NCBI GenBank assembly: GCA_020633465.1
Contig: JACKDN010000003.1
Span: 372,001 to 436,000, forward strand
Source: Myxococcales bacterium
GTDB lineage: Bacteria; Myxococcota_A; Bradymonadia; UBA7976; UBA1532
Length of the DNA stretch: 64,000 bases
Reading direction: 5' to 3'
The position numbers and the translations under genes were made by a program. Under the pieces are notes generated by a model. That model saw nothing but the letters and a program-made list of their open reading frames with translations, did no database searches and was not told the origin of the DNA. Positions 59,677-64,000 of the stretch are shown here, piece by piece; within the stretch, counting starts at the first letter, position 1, and each line of letters starts with the position of its first letter.

Positions 59677-61940
59677 CGGGCCGAGCCTAGCACCGGGTCG
59701 CGGTCGACCACCCACCCCAGGCGGTCGGCGCGGCGCGCGGCCAGGGCGGCGGCGGCCTCGGCGGGCAGGGTCGCGCCGCCGTCGGCCAGCGCGCGCAGGG
59801 CGCCCAGGGCCCGCGCCTGCTCGTAGGCGGTGGGCGCGCCGACGGCCCGCAGCGCCTCGAAGGCGGCCCACAGCGCGTCCACCGAGGGGGCCACCAGGGC
59901 GCGCAGCAGGGTGACCACCGCGCGGGGCTGCGCCTCGTCCAGCCGCTCGGCCAGGGCGTCGCACGCGTCGAGCCCGTCGCCCGCGTCCGCGCCGCGCGCG
60001 AGGGCCACCTGGACGGCCCCGTCGGCCGCGTAGAACGCGCCCCACGGGTTGCCGACGGCCGCCTCGCGCGCCGCGGCGAAGCAGGCGTCGGCCGCGTCGA
60101 GGTCGCCGGCCCACAGGTGGGTGAGGCCCAGGCCGTTGAGCGTGACCACCTCGCCCCGCGGATCGCCCAGATCGCGGCTGAACTCGAGGTTCTGCGCGAA
60201 CAGGCGCCGCGCCTCGTCCAGATCACCCTCGAAGAAGGCCAGGCGCGCCTGGTTGCCCAGGTTGATGGCCTGCCCCTGGTGATCGCCGCACTGGATCTTG
60301 ATCAGCTGACTGTCGGCGAACCGGCGGCGCGCCTCGCCCAGATCGCCCGACCACAGGTGCACGTTGCCCACCGTGTCGAGCACCTGGCCTTCGCGCTCGA
60401 CGTCGCCCTGCATCACCACCAGGCGGCGCGCGTGCACGAGCTGCGCGAGCGCGGCCTCGCGATGGCCGGCGACGCGCTCGAGGTTGGCCATCAGGTGGCG
60501 CGCGCTGGCCTGGGCGCGCAGCGCGTGGGGGCCGCCGCCGCGGGCGAAGACGGCGTCGAGGGCCGCCCGGGTGTCGGCGGGCCGGGCGCGGCGGTTGTGC
60601 AGCATGTGGGCGCGGGCGAGGGGCACGCGCGGATCGGTGGGGTCGAGCGCGGCGGCTTCGGCCAGGGCGGCCTCGGCGTCGGCGTGGTGGCCGCTGCGCG
60701 CGCGCACGCGGGCGAAGACCTGCAGCAGCTCGAGCCGGTTCTGGCGGGCGCGCGGCGTGGCGGCCGGGCGGCCGAGGCCCGCGCGGGCGTGATCCTCGGC
60801 CACCGGGAAGCGGTCGGCGTCCTCGGCGTGCAGCGCCCAGGCGAGGTCGAGGGCGCCTTCGGCGCGGGCGGCCTCGAAGGCGGCGACGACCTGCGGATCG
60901 AAGGCGGCGCCGGCGCCGGCCCGCAGCACCTCGAGGGCCTCGTCCACCGGGCGGGCCTCGCGGTAGGGGTGGTCGTGGGTGACGGCGTCGAAGGTGTCGC
61001 ACACGGCCAGCACGCGGGCGGCCAGGGGGATGGCCTCGCCCGCCAGGCCGTGGGGATAGCCCGAGCCGTCCCAGCGCTCGTGGTGGGCCTCGACGGCGGG
61101 CATCAGGCGGGCGGTCTCGTCGTGCGCGGCGAGGAAGCCGCGGGCCAGCAGCGGGTGGCGGGCGATGTCGAGCCACTCGCGCCGGCTGAGGCGGCCGGGG
61201 CGGGCCAGCATCGTGGGATCGAGGTGCAGCTTGCCGAGGTCGTGGTAGGCGCCGGCGAGGGCGGTCGGCTCGATCTCGGCGGGGCGCAGGGGACGCTCGA
61301 AGGCGGGCTCTTCGGCGAGCAGGGTCGCCACCGCGCGGGCGTAGCGGCCGACGCGATCGCCGTGGCCGGTGGCGCCCGGGGTGCGCCGCTCCAGGACACC
61401 GCGCAGGTGGTCGAGCGCCTCGAAGGCCTGCCGGGCCTGGGCGGCGACCTGCTCGAGGCGCAGCACCGACTGCGCCATGAGCGGGGCGAGGCGGACCAGG
61501 CGGTCGTGCGTCGCGGCGGTCCAGGGGCCCTCGTAGACGTCGTGCCACCAGCACAGCACCCACACCTGCTCGCCGCCCGGGGCCAGCGCGCGCACCGACC
61601 CGGCCAGGGTGGGCAGCGCGGGCGGCGGGCCGGCGCGGCCGAGCGCGCTCAGGGCGCGCAGGAAGCGGACGAAGCCGAGGGCGGCGTCGCGATCCAGGGG
61701 CAGCGCGATGTCCTTGCGGTGGCGCAGGAAGGACAGCCAGTCGTCCTCGGGATCGAGCAGCACCGGGCCGTGCGGGTGCGGGCCCCGGAAGGCCAGGCGC
61801 CCGCCGCGGGTGGTGACGAAGGCGGCGAGGCCGGGGGGGGCGGGGGCGTCGCGGAAGAAGCGGGCGACGGCCGCGCGCCAGGCGGCGAAGTCGGCGACGT
61901 TGGCCAGGGCGACGTAGGCGCTCTCGGGGATGGGCTGCAC
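59673..61940 (-). CDS. HD-GYP domain protein with C-terminal TPR array
   Basis: A 755-residue protein, first of the coupled signalling operon. An N-terminal GAF-like region (1-150) and a helical linker precede the HD-GYP domain (about 180-345), with AYHDLGKLHLDPTM, HHERWDGSGYPHGLAGEAIP and ARVLAVCDTFDAVTHDHPYR, all catalytic residues intact. From about 375 to the end, TPR-like repeats run (DAEAALAEAAALDPTDPRVP, AINLGNQARLAFFEGDLDEA, VVTLNGLGLTHLWAGDLDAA). The start is a GTG at 61940; no ATG suits. A likely c-di-GMP phosphodiesterase whose TPRs may dock the downstream kinases; that partnership is inferred from coupling only. Confidence 0.88.
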   Translation of the reverse strand: MQPIPESAYVALANVADFAAWRAAVARFFRDAPAPPGLAAFVTTRGGRLAFRGPHPHGPVLLDPEDDWLSFLRHRKDIALPLDRDAALGFVRFLRALSALGRAGPPPALPTLAGSVRALAPGGEQVWVLCWWHDVYEGPWTAATHDRLVRLAPLMAQSVLRLEQVAAQARQAFEALDHLRGVLERRTPGATGHGDRVGRYARAVATLLAEEPAFERPLRPAEIEPTALAGAYHDLGKLHLDPTMLARPGRLSRREWLDIARHPLLARGFLAAHDETARLMPAVEAHHERWDGSGYPHGLAGEAIPLAARVLAVCDTFDAVTHDHPYREARPVDEALEVLRAGAGAAFDPQVVAAFEAARAEGALDLAWALHAEDADRFPVAEDHARAGLGRPAATPRARQNRLELLQVFARVRARSGHHADAEAALAEAAALDPTDPRVPLARAHMLHNRRARPADTRAALDAVFARGGGPHALRAQASARHLMANLERVAGHREAALAQLVHARRLVVMQGDVEREGQVLDTVGNVHLWSGDLGEARRRFADSQLIKIQCGDHQGQAINLGNQARLAFFEGDLDEARRLFAQNLEFSRDLGDPRGEVVTLNGLGLTHLWAGDLDAADACFAAAREAAVGNPWGAFYAADGAVQVALARGADAGDGLDACDALAERLDEAQPRAVVTLLRALVAPSVDALWAAFEALRAVGAPTAYEQARALGALRALADGGATLPAEAAAALAARRADRLGWVVDRDPVLGSAR

Positions 61941-62127
61941 GGGCGCACTGTACGCCACGCCGCGGGGGCCGGGGAGGGCGCAGGTGATGCTCGGATTCGT
62001 GTTGGGCGTGATCGAAATCGTGTGCTCGGTCGAGCGGGACGGCGCGGGGCCGCGTGGAACGGCCCCTTCGGCCGTTGGCACGCGCTGCGCAAACGGGGTC
62101 GGGCAGACACCCACCGGGAGGAACCCC

Positions 62128-62559
62128 ATGAACGCCCTGCTCTCGATCGGCCTGCTCGCCGCCGTCGCCGCCCTGCCCGCCGTCGCCCACGCCGCGCCCG
62201 CCGAGGCGGTCACCGTCACCGCCCTCGCCACCGGCACCGGGGTCGCCGCCCGCACGCTGCAGGGCGAGCGCACCCACTTCGCCGCCGACGGCGGCAAGGT
62301 GTGGGCCCACCTGACGGTGGACAACCCCGGCGCGCCCACCACCGTCACCCTGGTCTGGACCCGGGACGGCGTCGAGCGCTGGCGCATCGCGCTCGACGTC
62401 GGCACGAGCCCGCGCTGGCGCACCTGGGCCCGGCGCACCGTGCGCGCCCGCGACCAGGGCCTCTGGAGCCTGACCGCCCTCGACCCCGCGGGCGTCGTGC
62501 TGGCCTCGACCGAGTTCGTCGTCGAGGCGCCCCCCGGCCCCGCGCGCGCCGCCCGTTGA
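62128..62559 (+). CDS. Secreted DUF2914 domain protein
   Basis: A 143-residue periplasmic protein: signal peptide LLSIGLLAAVAALPAVAHA, then one DUF2914 domain (FAADGGKVWAHLTVDNPGAP, TTVTLVWTRDGVERWRIALD, then RTVRARDQGLWSLTALDPAG). DUF2914 is a small beta-sandwich common in deltaproteobacteria, often with kinases or envelope proteins; function is unknown. CGGGAGG lies 7 bases before the ATG. An earlier in-frame ATG region (61930 onward) lacks conserved sequence. The next gene, 54 bp downstream, may be co-transcribed. Confidence 0.85.
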   Translation: MNALLSIGLLAAVAALPAVAHAAPAEAVTVTALATGTGVAARTLQGERTHFAADGGKVWAHLTVDNPGAPTTVTLVWTRDGVERWRIALDVGTSPRWRTWARRTVRARDQGLWSLTALDPAGVVLASTEFVVEAPPGPARAAR

Positions 62560-62613
62560 CACACGCCCGGTTTGCGGGTTCCGTTGCTCCCGTTTCGACC
62601 CCGGGAGCCCCCG

Positions 62614-64000
62614 ATGATCCGCTCGGTCCCCCCTCTGCTCGCGCTGGCCCTCGCCCTGGCGGGCTGTACGCCCGAGGCGCCGCCCCCCGCGCCCGCGGCG
62701 CCCGTCGCCGATGCGGCGACGCCTGTGGCCGCCGACGCGCAGGCCGCCCCGGCGACGGCGGCCGACGCGGCGCCGGCGCCCCCGGTGAAGGTCGCCCCGG
62801 CCGAGCCCCCCGCCCCCCCGCTGCTGGACGCGCCCGCCATCGCCGCGCACCTGGACGCCGAGCAGGTGGTCGGCTTCGTCGGCGCCGAGGGCCTCGATCA
62901 GCTCGCCGGGCACCTGTTGGGCTTCCTCGACGCGCTCGGCGCCGCCAAGGCGGTGCCCCCCGACGCCCCGGCGGCGATCTTCGACCCGAAGAAGCGCGCC
63001 GCCGCGCTCGGCTTCGATCCCACGACGGCCGAGGGCTGGGCGTCGGTCGGCCTCGACGCCGCCGCCGGCGTGGCGCTGGTGGCCGACCGGCGGCTGACCG
63101 TGGGCGAGGCGCCCGCGCCGACCGTCTGGCTGAAGATCGCGGACCGCCCGAAGCTGCTGGCGGCGCTCGAGCGGCTGGTGGGCGAGGTGGTCGTGGCCGA
63201 TCTCGGCGCGACGCTCACCGTCGGCGGCCAGACCGTCCTGGTGCAGGCGGGGCCGGAGGGCTGGACGCTGGCGCTGCCGGTGCCCGCGACCGCCGACGCC
63301 GCCGCGCTGCGCCCGGCGCTGGCGCAGGTCGCGACGCCCCCAAAGGCGCCGCTGGCCGAGGCCGAGCGCGTCGCCGCGGCCCTGCGGCTGGGCCGCGGCC
63401 CGCGCGCGTTCGGCTACCTGGGGGCGGCGCCGCTGCTGGCGCTGGCCCAAGACGAGGTGCCCCCCGAGGTGCGCGCCGGGCTCGACTGGACCGTCGCTCA
63501 GGTGCCCGCGGCGGGCTTCGCCGTCGGCCCCGGGCGCGGCGGCGTGCGCGTGCAGATCGAGGCCGCCGCGCGCGCCGCGCTGGGCCGCATCGTGCGCGCG
63601 CCGGGGCCCGCGGTGCCCCTCGCCCGGCACGTGCCCGCCGATCAGGTCGCCGGCCGGTACTCGCTGAACCCGGGCGAGTTCATGGACGGCGTCGCCGATC
63701 TGGTGCCGCCCTCGCTGGGCGCCCAGCGCGGCCAGGTGCTGCTGGCCAAGAACGCGCTGCCGCCGCTGGTCGGGGTCAGCTACGAGGATGTGGCCGCCGC
63801 GCTCACCGGGCAGGTGGTGGTGGCGGTGGCGCCGCCCGCCGACGGGGGGCGGCCGATCCCGACGGTGCTGCTGGGCGTGAACGAGGCCGCCCGGGCCGAC
63901 GCGGTGCTCAAGCAGCTGCTCGATCGGGCGGTGAAGCGCGACGCCGGGGCGCGGCTCGAGCCGGTCGAGGTGGCGGGCCACAAGGGCTTCCGCGTCGAGG
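62614..64000 (+). CDS. Large lipoprotein of unknown function (cut by window edge)
   Basis: At least 462 codons, still open at the window end. The lipoprotein signal MIRSVPPLLALALALAGC (lipobox LAGC) is followed by an Ala/Pro/Asp-rich spacer (to about residue 68). A globular part begins at LLDAPAIAAHLDAEQVVGFV. It contains AAALGFDPTTAEGWASVGLD and, later, RHVPADQVAGRYSLNPGEFM, a pattern like the repeated halves of DUF3352-type proteins. That similarity is only suggestive. GGGAG lies about 7 bases before the ATG. No function is assigned. Confidence 0.78.
   Translation, partial: MIRSVPPLLALALALAGCTPEAPPPAPAAPVADAATPVAADAQAAPATAADAAPAPPVKVAPAEPPAPPLLDAPAIAAHLDAEQVVGFVGAEGLDQLAGHLLGFLDALGAAKAVPPDAPAAIFDPKKRAAALGFDPTTAEGWASVGLDAAAGVALVADRRLTVGEAPAPTVWLKIADRPKLLAALERLVGEVVVADLGATLTVGGQTVLVQAGPEGWTLALPVPATADAAALRPALAQVATPPKAPLAEAERVAAALRLGRGPRAFGYLGAAPLLALAQDEVPPEVRAGLDWTVAQVPAAGFAVGPGRGGVRVQIEAAARAALGRIVRAPGPAVPLARHVPADQVAGRYSLNPGEFMDGVADLVPPSLGAQRGQVLLAKNALPPLVGVSYEDVAAALTGQVVVAVAPPADGGRPIPTVLLGVNEAARADAVLKQLLDRAVKRDAGARLEPVEVAGHKGFRVE

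Noticed and set aside
60223..63981. Minus-strand 1252-codon open frame across the DUF2914 and lipoprotein genes
   Set aside because: Overlaps a real HD-GYP/TPR gene in another frame and two plus-strand genes with signal peptides; product is Arg/Gly/His-rich.

Overview
The window is very GC-rich (roughly 70-75%) chromosomal DNA. It most resembles a Myxococcota-type (former deltaproteobacterial) genome. The grounds are many Ser/Thr kinases (one FHA, one PEGA-like, one with WD40 repeats), an AgmX/GltJ-like protein (zinc ribbon, GYF, TonB-like C-terminus), Cys-rich lipoproteins with Asp-Ala-Gly linkers, Kazal-type modules, and dense c-di-GMP and two-component signalling. Species cannot be named from sequence alone. 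No rRNA, tRNA, CRISPR array or complete insertion sequence was recognised.

Layout. 1-4.3 kb (minus): start of secA, a MobA-like nucleotidyltransferase, XdhC and a VTT-domain membrane protein. 4.4-8.0 kb (plus): a three-subunit xanthine-dehydrogenase-family molybdenum hydroxylase, which the divergent XdhC and MobA-like genes probably serve. 8.0-17.2 kb: an Rpn-type nuclease, a hybrid histidine kinase with its receiver, two diguanylate-cyclase proteins (one also HD-GYP), an ECF sigma factor, a DUF547 protein and a receiver protein. 17.3-28.8 kb: valS, a degenerate protease-like protein coupled to a Cys-rich lipoprotein, the AgmX/GltJ-like gene (frame-disrupted), a TPR lipoprotein, a small HD-GYP protein and pssA. 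28.9-35.1 kb (plus): rplM, rpsI, argC, fxsA, a cyclophilin, a FadL-like porin, a duplicated-domain lipoprotein and a small membrane protein.

35.1-38.4 kb (minus) is the most interesting neighbourhood: TerB-like, PspA/IM30-like and a CDC48-type AAA+ ATPase, which looks like an ESCRT-III/Vps4-like membrane-remodelling module. 38.6-42.0 kb is an accessory strip with rpmG at its edge. It holds a 23-bp dispersed repeat, a tandem repeat, three orphan genes and a vapBC pair whose toxin has lost its middle. 42.1-46.6 kb: trxB, a double cNMP-domain protein and feoAB behind a plausible Fur box. 46.7-55.2 kb: a PEGA-type kinase (frame-disrupted linker), a Kazal-domain lipoprotein, polA with a small partner, and a histone-deacetylase-like enzyme. 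55.1-61.9 kb (minus): a translationally coupled operon HD-GYP/TPR, FHA-kinase, kinase/WD40, the last broken by three frame changes. 62.1-64 kb: a DUF2914 protein and the start of a lipoprotein.

Two themes recur. Signalling is dense: three kinases, two GGDEF proteins and three HD-GYP domains. Frame disruptions also recur in four genes, mostly in GC-rich tracts. They look more like base-calling or assembly indels than four independent inactivations, but only reads can settle that.
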